Source: CAG-411 sp045124315
GTDB lineage: Bacteria > Bacillota > Clostridia > Lachnospirales > Lachnospiraceae
NCBI GenBank assembly: GCA_045124315.1
Contig: JBGVLO010000144.1
Coordinates: 1 to 53,996 of the forward strand
Length of the DNA stretch: 53,996 nt
Reading direction: 5' to 3'
Program-made: the position numbers and the translations under genes
Shown: piece by piece, positions 24,785 to 33,869 of the stretch
How positions within the stretch are numbered: position 1 is the stretch's first letter
Layout of the letters: the number at the start of each line of letters is the position of its first letter
The notes under the pieces: model-generated
What the model saw: only the letters and a program-made list of their open reading frames with translations
Database searches by the model: none
Told to the model about the DNA's origin: nothing

Positions 24785-27700
24785 ATGTTAGTACAAGAAT
24801 GGAAGTCATTATTAAAAAATAGGATGTTGCTAATCGTATTAGCTGGAATTATTGCAATTCCTGCCATATACACAACTCTGTTTTTAGGTTCTATGTGGGA
24901 TCCTTATGGGAATTTAAGTAAATTACCTGTAGCTGTAGTCAATTTAGACCAGTCTGTTGAATATGAAGGGGCTACATTGCGGGTAGGAGAAGAGCTGGAG
25001 GATAAACTAAGGGAAAATGAGGAGTTGGATTTCCAGTTTGTAAAGAGTGAAGATGCAGAAAAAGGCTTGGAAAATGGAGATTATTATATGGTAATCACAA
25101 TCCCAAAGGATTTTTCAAAAGCATCCTCCACGGTTATGGATGAAGAACCTCAAAAGATGCAATTGGAATACAGTACAAATCCCGCAAAAAATTATATTGC
25201 ATCGAAATTAAGTGAATCGGCTTTTGCAAGAATAAAAAATGAAGTTGCCAATGAAGTGACGAAAACATATACAGAGACAATCATGGATCAATTTGTTACG
25301 ATCGCAGACGGAATGCAGGATGGTGCAGATGGTGCAGAAAAAATTGGGAAGGGTACAGAGAAGGTAAAGACTGGTAATCAAAAAATAAAAGCCAATCTGG
25401 AAGTGCTGGAAGATGGATGTTTGTCCTTTGTAGATGGAAGTGAAGAATTAACAGTTGGATTGAAGGAATATACACAGGGGGTTACGAAAGTAGCTGATGG
25501 AAGTGAGTCTTTGCAGTCCGGAGCTGTCAAACTATTGCTTGGTGGAAAGAAATTAGAAAATGGAGCTAAGAAATTAGAAAATGGAATCAAGTCTTTGGCG
25601 GATGGAACGAAGAAACTAAATGAGAACACGCCGGAATTAACAAAGGGAATGTCATCGTTGGTTGGTGGTTCCAATGAACTGGCAGCAGGAGCAAATTCAC
25701 TGTATACTGGTACAAGTGCTTATGTTGCAGGGACAAATAGTCTGGCAACTGGTGTTGGTTCGTATGTAGATGGAGTGGAGAAACTGGCAGCAGGGGCAAA
25801 TCAAATGAGTGGATTAACCAATCTTACGGTTGTGTCCAATGGAATTTCTCAATTGAATGCGGCAGTTACTACCGGGTCAGAAGAAAACCCCTCTTTAGTG
25901 GATGCAACAACACAGTTGGCTCAAGGAATTGAACAGATAAAAACATCCGTTGAAGGATCTGGAGAGAGTATCGAAAAGCTATCGAAAGGGTTACAAACGG
26001 CAGGTACTGGTATTGGAAATGCGGCAACAGGTGTAAGTACGGCTGCGATTACAATAAAAGGCGCTTCTGATGGCATTGAGAAAGCAAGTGGAGCCATATC
26101 GTCTGCAAATACAATTATAGAAGGAAACAATACAAAAGTTTCCACAATAAAAGAAACAATAGGTGCCAGTGTGGATGAGGCAAATGCAGCTATTGATTCC
26201 CAGGGAGAAGAAGCCAAAGAAACAATAAATAAACAGGTAGAAGATGCCATTGCAATGATTACAGAGGCCAAAACAAGTGGGGCACTCACAGAAGAAGCTG
26301 CAAATGCTATGGTTGCAGATTTGGAAACAGTAAAGATAACGGATGAGAAAAAGGTAAAAGGTTCTGTTTCCGTAGATATGTCAGCTTTGTCATTTTGCGC
26401 AGTTCCGGAGGAAATTACACAGGGACTGACACAGCTTAATAATGAAACAAATGGATTACCAGTTGCAGTTACTGGCTTGGCAAATGGGGCAAAAACACTG
26501 GAGAATGGTGCAAAAGAATTATCAGCAGCTGGCGCGCAGATTACACAGAGTGGAGTGGCATCTAATTTTGAAGTGTTAGGGAATGCTTTGGGTTCAGCCA
26601 GTACCGGAGCAAAAAAGATCCAGGAAGGAACAAAGCAGGTTTCAACTGCATTAACACAGCTAGAAAATGGAACGGCTTCTTTCCCTGACGCAGCAACGGG
26701 AATGGAACAGTTAATAAACGGATTTTCTGCACTTACAGCCAATGATGTCACAATGAAAAATGGAGCACAACAATTGTTGGAAAATGGATCGGCTTTGGTA
26801 GTTGGTGCCCTAAAGCTGGATACAGGTGCAGCAGCATTAGCAACCGGTTGTACACAGTTAAATAATGGTGCAACGCAATTGGTTTCCGGAATTGAACAGG
26901 TTCATACGGGAGCACTTAAATTGAAAGTTGGTGCGAAAACGCTTTCGAAAGGAATGGAAACGATGGATAATGGTTTGCAATCCTTGGATAATGGAGCAGA
27001 TCAACTTGTTTCAGGAACCAAAACATTGACAGGAAATAATAAAAAGCTTGTAAATGGCGCTACAAAGTTAACAGAAGGTGCAACAACAATAAAAGATGGA
27101 GCAGGAAAGCTGGCAGAGGGTTCTGGTAAACTGGAAGATGGGTTAGATAAATTGCACGATGGAAGTACAGAATTAGAAGAGGCTTTGTCAGATGGTGCAG
27201 AGGAAATACTTGCTTCTAAGGCAGGTGAAGAAAGTATCGGAATGTTGGCAGATCCGGTTGAAGAAAAAGAAACAAAGATTACATATATGCCAAATAATGG
27301 TCATGCTATGTCAGCATATATGATGTCGGTAGCACTGTGGGTAGGTTGTCTTGCATTATGTTTGATGTATCCGTTGACAAAGTATAAGGGAGAATTAAAA
27401 GGTGGAATGTCATGGTGGATATCTAAAGCCAGTGTACTGACTGTTGTGTCTGTCATAATGGCAATTGTTATGATTACGATGTTGCGCATTGTGAATGGAT
27501 TCACACCTAAGAGTTATGTAAGTGTTTTATTGGTAGCAGTTGTAGCTTCCTTAACTTTTATGAGTATTATGTATTTCTTTGATGTATTATTTGGGAAAAT
27601 TGGTAGTTTTATGATGCTGGTATTCATGGTGCTTCAGCTTGCAGGTTCTGCAGGAACCTATCCTGTTGAAATATCTGGAGCATTTGTTGCAAAAATACAT

Positions 27701-27907
27701 GCATATCTACCATTTACCTATACAGTAGATGCTTTTCGAATGGCCATTGCCGGAAAGAGCGGGTATGGTCAAATGATAGGAAACCTATGTTTCATTATGG
27801 TGATATTTACCGTATTGACAATCCTTATGTTTGAAGTGAAAACTTATAAGATTAGAAAAAATAAAGCATTACTAGAAGATTTTTATGAAGAACATGGATT
27901 AGCATAA
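24785..27907 (+). CDS. yhgE: YhgE/Pip domain membrane protein
   Basis: The 1040-residue protein has an N-terminal membrane helix (about 14-35) followed by the YhgE/Pip block LPVAVVNLDQ and YYMVITIPKDFS. A very long extracellular region has dozens of short G-x-x-x-L-x-x-G-type repeats, for example LENGAKKLENGIKSLADGTK. The C-terminal part, from about residue 839, has about five to six ABC-2-like membrane segments. Relatives include the lactococcal phage receptor Pip and the type VII secretion component EsaA, but no other secretion genes are nearby. I chose the ATG at 24785, which has AGAAAGGAG just upstream, over an in-frame ATG at 24749 without one. It is probably controlled by the divergent TetR protein. 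Confidence 0.93.
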   Translation: MLVQEWKSLLKNRMLLIVLAGIIAIPAIYTTLFLGSMWDPYGNLSKLPVAVVNLDQSVEYEGATLRVGEELEDKLRENEELDFQFVKSEDAEKGLENGDYYMVITIPKDFSKASSTVMDEEPQKMQLEYSTNPAKNYIASKLSESAFARIKNEVANEVTKTYTETIMDQFVTIADGMQDGADGAEKIGKGTEKVKTGNQKIKANLEVLEDGCLSFVDGSEELTVGLKEYTQGVTKVADGSESLQSGAVKLLLGGKKLENGAKKLENGIKSLADGTKKLNENTPELTKGMSSLVGGSNELAAGANSLYTGTSAYVAGTNSLATGVGSYVDGVEKLAAGANQMSGLTNLTVVSNGISQLNAAVTTGSEENPSLVDATTQLAQGIEQIKTSVEGSGESIEKLSKGLQTAGTGIGNAATGVSTAAITIKGASDGIEKASGAISSANTIIEGNNTKVSTIKETIGASVDEANAAIDSQGEEAKETINKQVEDAIAMITEAKTSGALTEEAANAMVADLETVKITDEKKVKGSVSVDMSALSFCAVPEEITQGLTQLNNETNGLPVAVTGLANGAKTLENGAKELSAAGAQITQSGVASNFEVLGNALGSASTGAKKIQEGTKQVSTALTQLENGTASFPDAATGMEQLINGFSALTANDVTMKNGAQQLLENGSALVVGALKLDTGAAALATGCTQLNNGATQLVSGIEQVHTGALKLKVGAKTLSKGMETMDNGLQSLDNGADQLVSGTKTLTGNNKKLVNGATKLTEGATTIKDGAGKLAEGSGKLEDGLDKLHDGSTELEEALSDGAEEILASKAGEESIGMLADPVEEKETKITYMPNNGHAMSAYMMSVALWVGCLALCLMYPLTKYKGELKGGMSWWISKASVLTVVSVIMAIVMITMLRIVNGFTPKSYVSVLLVAVVASLTFMSIMYFFDVLFGKIGSFMMLVFMVLQLAGSAGTYPVEISGAFVAKIHAYLPFTYTVDAFRMAIAGKSGYGQMIGNLCFIMVIFTVLTILMFEVKTYKIRKNKALLEDFYEEHGLA

Positions 27908-27957
27908 ATAGAATAATTTGATGATACCAGCGTAGCAATTCGTAGGTATCACTTCTG

Positions 27958-28025
27958 ACCACATATGTGCAAATGATTCGGATATTTAAGGGGAATAGCA
28001 AAATTTGCACATGTGTGGTTTTTTT
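27958..28025 (+). terminator. Rho-independent terminator after yhgE
   Basis: ACCACATATGTGCAAAT (27958-27974) pairs with ATTTGCACATGTGTGGT (28003-28019), with one G-T pair, followed by a T-run. Another inverted repeat, GATACC and GGTATC (27923-27950), precedes it. The remaining bases to 28230 are very AT-rich and show nothing else. Confidence 0.85.
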
Positions 28026-28230
28026 GCCCTTCAGGAACTGTGGATACATATAAAGTAACACCTTTATATAAAGAGGAGAAATCTGTAAGCATGTAGTTAA
28101 AGAGGCAAGATTACTTAATGATTAGAATGAAAATCTCAAAAAATATCAATATTTGAAAATAAAATGTAATAAAACGATAAAACTATTGTGAAAAATGATA
28201 AAAAAATATAGCATAATATAAAAAAAATAA

Positions 28231-28259
28231 TTGATTTTGTCATAGAATAATGGTATTAT
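28231..28259 (+). promoter_or_regulatory. Sigma-A-type promoter for the zinc-ribbon repeat protein
   Basis: TTGATT (28231-28236) and TATTAT (28254-28259) are 17 bases apart; an overlapping TATAAT (28257-28262) is an alternative -10. The surroundings are very AT-rich. Confidence 0.5.
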
Positions 28260-28332
28260 AATAATTGTGTAATAGAAATTTGATATTTCATTAACAAAAC
28301 GAAGGGTATTTAAGAAAGGTAGGAATGCAATT

Positions 28333-29595
28333 ATGCGTATTTGTCAAAGTTGTAAAACAAGAAATGTAGACGAAAGTGTTTTCTGTAGAAAGTGTGGTAC
28401 TAAGATTGAGGATAATCCTTTTATCTGTACAGAATGTCTTTTCGAGAATACAGATGACAGTGCATTTTGTATTAAATGTGGTAATAAATTAGGAGTTACT
28501 GCTACAGAAACTGCAAAAACTCCTATTCAGTCAGCAGCAAGCAATAGAACTGAGGGTTTTAATCAGGAAACAGCTCAGAAGGCAAATTCTTCTGCTACAT
28601 TCGATTACAATGTATATATGAACGGTAGTCCGGCACCATCTGCTCAGGTGGCTCAGGAGGATGAGGTAAATTTTTCTAAAGCTGCAGCACCAGTAGAGCA
28701 GCCAAGAGTTGTTGAAACTCCAGATAGTTTGTTTCAGGGTGAATCAAATACGGCAGGTAATACAGTAGGTAATATTGTAAATGAAGGTGTTGTGGCAAAG
28801 CAGGGAGAATGGGTATATTTCTCAAATAGTGGAGATAAAGGAACTTTATACAAAGAACGTATTGATGGTTCTGATAAAACTAAGATTAGCGATGAAGTAT
28901 GTTTCTGTATCAATGTTGTAGAGGACTGGATCTATTATCGTAACAATTCTGATGGTGGAAAGTTATACAAGATTAAGATTGACGGTACAGAGCGTACAAA
29001 GATGTTAGATGACAGTGTAGATTGTGTAAGTGTTGTAGATAATGTAATCTATTTTGTAAACTATTCAGATGATAAGAAATTATACAAGATCAACATTGAT
29101 GGAACTGGTAAGTTGAGAATCTCCGATGATAAATGTATGTACATCAATGTTGTAGATGGATGGGTATATTATTGTAATATCACATCTGGTCAGAAGATGT
29201 ATAAGGTTACAGTGAATGGTGAGCAGAAGACAGAGTTGTGTGATGACGAAAGTATGCACATTAACGTTGTTGGCGAATGGATTTATTATAGAAACTTATC
29301 TGATGGCGGAAAGATTTACAAGATTAAAGTAGATGGTACACAGAAGACAAAATTGAATGATGATGCAAGTAGTTTTGTCAATGTTGTGGATCGTTGGGTT
29401 TACTATGGTAACTTAACAGAAGGCATCAAATTGTGTAAAATGACAGTAGACGGAACAGAGAATGTATTATTAAATAAAGATCAGAGCGTTAGTATCAATG
29501 TAATCGATAACTGGGTATATTATCGTAATGAATTTGAAGGAAGAAAATTATATAAGATTCAGACAGATGGTTCAGAACGTCAGGCAGTTTGCTAG
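28333..29595 (+). CDS. Zinc-ribbon protein with DUF5050-like repeats
   Basis: The 420-residue protein opens with two CxxC...CxxC zinc ribbons (CQSCKTRNVDESVFCRKC and CTECLFENTDDSAFCIKC). A Ser/Ala/Gln-rich linker (about 55-150) follows, then six or seven repeats of about 40 residues of the form NVVDxWxYYxNxSDGxKLYKIKxDGTxKTKLxDD. The repeats match the DUF5050 style and probably form a beta-propeller or solenoid. There is no signal peptide or membrane helix, so it is likely cytoplasmic. Function is unknown; such proteins are common in Lachnospiraceae. It has its own promoter and terminator. Confidence 0.85.
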   Translation: MRICQSCKTRNVDESVFCRKCGTKIEDNPFICTECLFENTDDSAFCIKCGNKLGVTATETAKTPIQSAASNRTEGFNQETAQKANSSATFDYNVYMNGSPAPSAQVAQEDEVNFSKAAAPVEQPRVVETPDSLFQGESNTAGNTVGNIVNEGVVAKQGEWVYFSNSGDKGTLYKERIDGSDKTKISDEVCFCINVVEDWIYYRNNSDGGKLYKIKIDGTERTKMLDDSVDCVSVVDNVIYFVNYSDDKKLYKINIDGTGKLRISDDKCMYINVVDGWVYYCNITSGQKMYKVTVNGEQKTELCDDESMHINVVGEWIYYRNLSDGGKIYKIKVDGTQKTKLNDDASSFVNVVDRWVYYGNLTEGIKLCKMTVDGTENVLLNKDQSVSINVIDNWVYYRNEFEGRKLYKIQTDGSERQAVC

Positions 29596-29607
29596 TACAT
29601 AGTAAAG

Positions 29608-29640
29608 AACAAGGCAGGGAAGTTTTTTCCTGCCTTGTTT
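29608..29640 (+). terminator. Rho-independent terminator
   Basis: AACAAGGCAGG pairs with CCTGCCTTGTT across a short A/T-rich loop and ends in TTT. It follows the DUF5050-like gene by about 13 bp. Confidence 0.85.
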
Positions 29641-29654
29641 GATTCATTATAGAA

Positions 29655-29718
29655 GTGTTGCCAAGTAAATATGCACTTTAGCAAACCAGTTTGTATGAAG
29701 TATATTCAATGGCAACAC
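29655..29718. repeat. Inverted repeat between converging genes
   Basis: GTGTTGCCA (29655-29663) is repeated in inverse as TGGCAACAC (29710-29718), 46 bases apart. It lies downstream of both flanking genes, and no T-run is adjacent on either side. Its role is unclear. Confidence 0.45.
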
Positions 29719-29761
29719 GCTAGAGTATTGCAAGCAAAATCCCTTTTCATAAGAAGTGGAC

Positions 29762-30304
29762 TTATTCAAAAAATGAATTTAGAAATTCATCCACTAGGAA
29801 TTCAATCTGCTCTTCATTACATGTAGGAAATTGCTGTTTGGCTACTTGATTTAAATAGTCCAACTTTGCTAAATAGTTAATTTCAGAAGAAACAGAAGAA
29901 TCTTCTAACTCATCTAATTTTTCTAAAGTGATATTTTCTTTTAGCCAAGTTGAAATGTTGTCTGAGGCTTCTTCTTCATCAGAAATTAGAGATTGTACCT
30001 TTTTTGCCTTTATCCAGGAATGGACACCCAAAGCTAAGAAAATTGTAAACATAATCAACATGGTTACTTGCGAGTAGGTGGTGCTCATAAAAGGAATAGA
30101 TATAATATGCAAGAGTGAAAGGATCGCTAACAGAAAGCCGATGCCACCCATTACAACTAATACAATTGCAGACGAACCAGCATCTTCATATTGTGTTTTT
30201 TTTGATACATATAGTGTACTTTTTGCTGTACGCAAATTCTTGGTTTCCTGCAATAATTTGTAATCCTCAAGGGAATTATCATTGTGTGTTTGTTTTTCGT
30301 TCAT
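29762..30304 (-). CDS. Small two-helix membrane protein, function unknown
   Basis: The 180-residue protein has a hydrophilic N-terminus (1-44), two membrane segments (about 45-70 and 79-99) and an acidic C-terminal domain with LKENITLEKLDELEDS, LAKLDYLNQVAKQQFP and a closing LVDEFLNSFFE. I do not recognise a named family. The ATG at 30304 has GAGGAG seven bases upstream on its strand. It is one of only two minus-strand genes here and is flanked upstream by a hairpin and two repeat elements. Both termini are predicted cytoplasmic. Confidence 0.8.
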   Translation of the reverse strand: MNEKQTHNDNSLEDYKLLQETKNLRTAKSTLYVSKKTQYEDAGSSAIVLVVMGGIGFLLAILSLLHIISIPFMSTTYSQVTMLIMFTIFLALGVHSWIKAKKVQSLISDEEEASDNISTWLKENITLEKLDELEDSSVSSEINYLAKLDYLNQVAKQQFPTCNEEQIEFLVDEFLNSFFE

Positions 30305-30342
30305 ACTATACTCCTCTTTTTTTTTTTTGAAGTGAATCGTTA

Positions 30343-30364
30343 CATGATAGTAAAAACTATCATG
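30343..30364. repeat. Perfect hairpin upstream of the minus-strand membrane gene
   Basis: CATGATAGT and ACTATCATG form a perfect 9-bp stem around AAAA. It lies 39-60 bp before the start of the minus-strand gene and could be an operator or a leader hairpin. Bases 30365-30483 show nothing else certain. Confidence 0.5.
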
Positions 30365-30483
30365 GGAGACTTGATGAAATGTTACGATGTAGCATTTCTG
30401 ATACTCCTAGAAAAGATGGTAACATATCGTTTTTAAAATGGCAAGAATAATTACAATGTAGAAATTGAAGTGTGCATAAGAGA

Positions 30484-30641
30484 GTTACTGTTCAGAGGTA
30501 GCTCTTTGCACTACGCTGCAACGCAAAGCTAGTCCTTTAGGGCAAAGGGCGTAAGAAAGAGTAACGCAGGATTGTTTGGGGCAATTTTGTATGGGTCACA
30601 TTGCCCCAAACGTTACTGTTTACATATCTGCGGACTGTAAC
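30484..30641 (+). repeat. Modular hairpin repeat element, copy C
   Basis: The left end is GTTACTGTTCAG and the right end is CGGACTGTAAC. Hairpin 1 is around 30500-30530 (AGCTCTTTGC with GCAAAGCT, one bulge). The linker gcGTAAGAAAGA resembles that of copies A and D. Hairpin 2 is a perfect 12-bp stem (GTTTGGGGCAAT, 30574-30585, with ATTGCCCCAAAC, 30600-30611). The end hairpin (30612-30641) is GTTACTGTTTACA, loop TATC, TGCGGACTGTAAC, with G-T pairs. It lies between divergent genes. Confidence 0.8.
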
Positions 30642-30656
30642 TGTAGGAATAAGTAA

Positions 30657-30830
30657 GTAACCGTTCAGCAGTGGAAAGGCTTGCATAAAAAAAGTGGGTA
30701 TGTTACCATTGAAAATGCCAGTTTCACTGGGATAAGTAAAAAGTTTGTTACTGATTATAGGAAGTCGCAAACGGTAACAATGGTTCTGAATTGTGTGGAC
30801 TACTTCATATAGTAGAGAGAGAACTGTTAA
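30657..30830. repeat. Divergent candidate member of the repeat family
   Basis: It starts with GTAACCGTTCAG (30657-30668) and ends with GAACTGTTAA (30821-30830). In between, CCATTGAAA pairs with TTTCACTGG (one mismatch), and TTGTTAC (30745-30751) pairs with GTAACAA (30774-30780). The match to the other copies is loose and could be decayed or coincidental. Confidence 0.4.
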
Positions 30831-30862
30831 TCGGATGTTGATTAAATGAGGTGGGGTACAAA

Positions 30863-31195
30863 ATGGAAAGACAGGATAGAATTGCTTATGCCAGAAATAT
30901 ATGTATGCAAAATATGGGAAATTATAGAGAAAGTTCAAACAGAGGACAGGAAAGGCAAAATATAGACATACAGCAGGAGAAAGAAAAAAAAATCTTTTCA
31001 AGAGCGAATAACTGTAAGTATCGAATCCGGATAATAGCGGCGATTTTGCTTTTCCTGTTTCTTTTTGGAATAAAGAGTCAAAGTTTCTCTTGTCCATATT
31101 TGAAGTGGGAAATGGTGTCGGAATGTATTAATGATGATTCGGGTTCTGAGCAAATTGAAAAGTTGGCAAAAAAATATTTAGAAGAATGGGAATAA
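30863..31195 (+). CDS. Small single-pass membrane protein, function unknown
   Basis: The 110-residue protein has a charged N-terminal half, a membrane helix (about 56-71, RIIAAILLFLFLFGI) and a short outer tail ending EQIEKLAKKYLEEWE. I recognise no family. The ATG at 30863 has GAGGTGGGG upstream. The gene lies 13 bp before the radical SAM gene, so the two are likely co-transcribed. Base composition matches its neighbours. Confidence 0.7.
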   Translation: MERQDRIAYARNICMQNMGNYRESSNRGQERQNIDIQQEKEKKIFSRANNCKYRIRIIAAILLFLFLFGIKSQSFSCPYLKWEMVSECINDDSGSEQIEKLAKKYLEEWE

Positions 31196-31208
31196 AAGAG
31201 GTGTTTTT

Positions 31209-33077
31209 ATGAGAAAACTGGCATTACCAGATGAGGTACTGTTAACAATCGATAAACCAGCCAGATATATTGGTGGGGAAATTAATATGGTAGAGAAAAA
31301 TCCAGAGGAAATGCAGATACGATTCTGTATGTGTTTTCCGGATGTATATGAGATTGGAATGTCACATTTAGGAATTCAAATTTTATATGATATGTTTAAC
31401 CAAAGAGGGGATGCTTACTGTGAACGAGTGTATTCCCCATGGCCTGATTTGGATCGGATTATGAGAGAAAAACAGATTCCTTTGTTTGCTTTGGAATCAC
31501 AGGAGCCAATCAAAAACTTTGATTTTTTAGGAATTACATTACAGTATGAGATGTGTTATACAAATATACTGCAGATTATTGATCTATCACAGATTCCGAT
31601 ATATGCAAAAGAGCGCTCCGATGGAGATCCTATTATAATTGGTGGTGGTCCTTGTTCTTATAATCCGGAACCAATTGCGGATTTTTTTGATATGTTCTAT
31701 ATAGGAGAAGGAGAAACGGTATATTTTCAGTTGCTGGATTTGTATAAAGAAATGAAAGCGGCAGGAAACACAAGAGATGAATTTTTGGAAAGGGCAGCTA
31801 AGGAAGTAGAAGGAATCTACGTTCCGAAATTTTATGAAGCTGAGTATGAGGAAAATGGTATTTTAAAGAGTTTTGAACCAATTAATGGCAATGCACCAAG
31901 AAAGATAAAAAAGCAGGTGCAGATGGATCTTACAAATACTTTTTATCCGGAAAAACCGTTGGTCCCATATATTAAGGCAACACAGGACCGCGTGGTGCTG
32001 GAGATTCAAAGAGGCTGTATTCGCGGGTGCAGATTTTGTCAGGCAGGTATGTTGTATCGACCAATTCGGCCAAGGGATATCGAGTTTTTGAAGGAAACAG
32101 CCAGAAAGATGTTAGAGAGCACTGGACATGAAGAAATCTCTTTAAGTTCTTTGAGCTCTAGTGATTATAATGATTTGCAGGAATTGGTTTATTTTTTGAT
32201 TGAGGAGTTTAGAGAAAAGGGTGTAAACATCTCTCTTCCTTCTTTGCGTATTGATGCATTTGCGCTGGATGTAATGAGTAAGGTTCAGGATGTGAGAAAA
32301 AGTAGCCTGACATTTGCGCCAGAAGCAGGTTCTCAAAGACTTAGAAATGTAATCAATAAAGGACTGACAGAGGAAGATATCCTCAAGGGAGCCATGGATG
32401 CGTTTCAAAGTGGGTGGAATCGTGTAAAATTATATTTTATGCTTGGATTGCCAACAGAGACAGAAGAAGATATCGAAGGAATTGCAATCTTGTCTGATAA
32501 AATTGCAAGAGAGTATTACACCATACCAAAAGATCAGAGAAATGGAAAAGTTAACATAGTTGCAAGTACTTCCTTTTTTGTACCAAAACCATTTACACCG
32601 TTCCAGTGGACAAGGATGTGTACCAGTGAAGAATTTCTGGAAAAACAGCGATTCTTAAATGGAAAGATGAAGGAACAGTTGAATCAAAAGAGTATAAAGT
32701 ATAACTGGCATGAAGCAGAATTGACGTTATTGGAGGGTGTTCTGGCGCGTGGAGATCGCAGATTGAGTAAGGTTATTTATGATGCGTACAAAGAAGGCTG
32801 TATTTTTGATTCCTGGTCGGAATATTTTAAATACGAGATATGGATGGACAAGTTTAAGGAAAATGGAATTGATCCGTTGTTCTATACAGCCAGAGAACGA
32901 GAAGAAGAGGAATTATTCCCTTGGGATTTTATTGATATTGGTGTGTCAAAGAAATTTCTATGGAAAGAATACCAAAACGGAAAACAGGAAATGGTAACAC
33001 CAAACTGTAGACAAAAGTGTGCGGGGTGTGGTGCAGCAATTTTTGGAGGAGGTGTGTGCTTTGAAGGTAAGAATTAA
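31209..33077 (+). CDS. B12-binding-domain radical SAM protein (TIGR03960-like)
   Basis: The 622-residue protein has an N-terminal B12-binding-like domain (about 30-180) with CMCFPDVYEIGMSHLGIQIL and IIIGGGPCSYNPEPIADFFD. A radical SAM domain (about 245-480) follows with CIRGCRFCQAGMLYRPIRP, the CxxxCxxC cluster motif. The C-terminus has a Cys-rich CRQKCAGCGA. In clostridia it forms a pair with the next gene; a fused form exists elsewhere. The reaction is unknown. Overlap with the next gene by 17 bp supports coupled translation. Confidence 0.92.
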   Translation: MRKLALPDEVLLTIDKPARYIGGEINMVEKNPEEMQIRFCMCFPDVYEIGMSHLGIQILYDMFNQRGDAYCERVYSPWPDLDRIMREKQIPLFALESQEPIKNFDFLGITLQYEMCYTNILQIIDLSQIPIYAKERSDGDPIIIGGGPCSYNPEPIADFFDMFYIGEGETVYFQLLDLYKEMKAAGNTRDEFLERAAKEVEGIYVPKFYEAEYEENGILKSFEPINGNAPRKIKKQVQMDLTNTFYPEKPLVPYIKATQDRVVLEIQRGCIRGCRFCQAGMLYRPIRPRDIEFLKETARKMLESTGHEEISLSSLSSSDYNDLQELVYFLIEEFREKGVNISLPSLRIDAFALDVMSKVQDVRKSSLTFAPEAGSQRLRNVINKGLTEEDILKGAMDAFQSGWNRVKLYFMLGLPTETEEDIEGIAILSDKIAREYYTIPKDQRNGKVNIVASTSFFVPKPFTPFQWTRMCTSEEFLEKQRFLNGKMKEQLNQKSIKYNWHEAELTLLEGVLARGDRRLSKVIYDAYKEGCIFDSWSEYFKYEIWMDKFKENGIDPLFYTAREREEEELFPWDFIDIGVSKKFLWKEYQNGKQEMVTPNCRQKCAGCGAAIFGGGVCFEGKN

Positions 33078-33861
33078 GTTTAGTAAAGCAGGTTCTATGA
33101 AATTTATTGGGCATTTAGATGTCATGCGCTATTTTCAAAAGGCCATAAGAAGAAGTGGATTGGATGTAGCCTATTCGCAGGGGTTTAATCCACATCAGTT
33201 GATTTCGTTTGCGGCTCCTTTGGGGGTTGGGCTTACCAGTGATGGAGAGTATATGGATGTACAGATGAATGGTTCTTATTCTTCCAAAGAAGCACTGGAA
33301 CGATTAAATGCTGTCATGAATCAGGAAATTCAGGTGAAGAGTTATGTGGAATTAGATGAGGGTAGTAAAAATGCAATGTCTATTGTAGCAGCAGCGGATT
33401 ATCGCATATCTGTAAAGGATGGATACCCTTTTTTGGAACAATATGAACAAAAATTTGATGACTTTTTGACACAAAAGGAAATTATAATTCGGAAGAAAAC
33501 GAAAAAAAGTGAAAAAGAGATGAATGTAAAACCTTATATCTATCAGGTTGCCTATACAGAAAAAGATTTCGAAGAAAAAACTGGTTCCAAAGTGGATCAT
33601 ACAGTTGCAGATATCTATGATAATGGTTGTAAAATCTACATGCAAATTGCCACAGGAAGTGTAGTCAATATTAAGCCTGAGGTGATTATGGAAGCCTTTT
33701 GTAAATATGCAGGAATTGCGTATGAACCATTTGCATATCAGGTTCACAGACGAGAGGTGTATGCAGACTTGAATGCAGATACAAAGGTGGAAGTGGAAGA
33801 ATATGGTAAAGAACGGAAGCTGGTTACCTTAGAGAGTTTTGGACATGTTATAGAAGGGTAA
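33061..33861 (+). CDS. TIGR03936 / DUF2344 family radical-SAM partner protein
   Basis: The 266-residue protein matches the DUF2344 family: KVRIKFSKAGSMKFIGHLD at the start, then RAIRRSGL-like RRSGLDVAYSQGFNPHQLIS and AAPLGVGLTSDGEYMD. It accompanies the upstream radical SAM protein. The likely start is a TTG at 33061, since GGAGGAGGTG lies six bases upstream and the conserved sequence begins right there. It overlaps the preceding gene. RNase G follows after eight bases, the usual clostridial order. Confidence 0.93.
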   Translation: MKVRIKFSKAGSMKFIGHLDVMRYFQKAIRRSGLDVAYSQGFNPHQLISFAAPLGVGLTSDGEYMDVQMNGSYSSKEALERLNAVMNQEIQVKSYVELDEGSKNAMSIVAAADYRISVKDGYPFLEQYEQKFDDFLTQKEIIIRKKTKKSEKEMNVKPYIYQVAYTEKDFEEKTGSKVDHTVADIYDNGCKIYMQIATGSVVNIKPEVIMEAFCKYAGIAYEPFAYQVHRREVYADLNADTKVEVEEYGKERKLVTLESFGHVIEG

Positions 33862-33869
33862 GGTGTAAA

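Noticed and set aside
25921..26751. A 276-codon open frame antisense to yhgE
   Set aside because: It mirrors the Gly/Ala/Leu repeat codons of yhgE, is Ser/Ala/Pro low-complexity, and has no ribosome site or family match.
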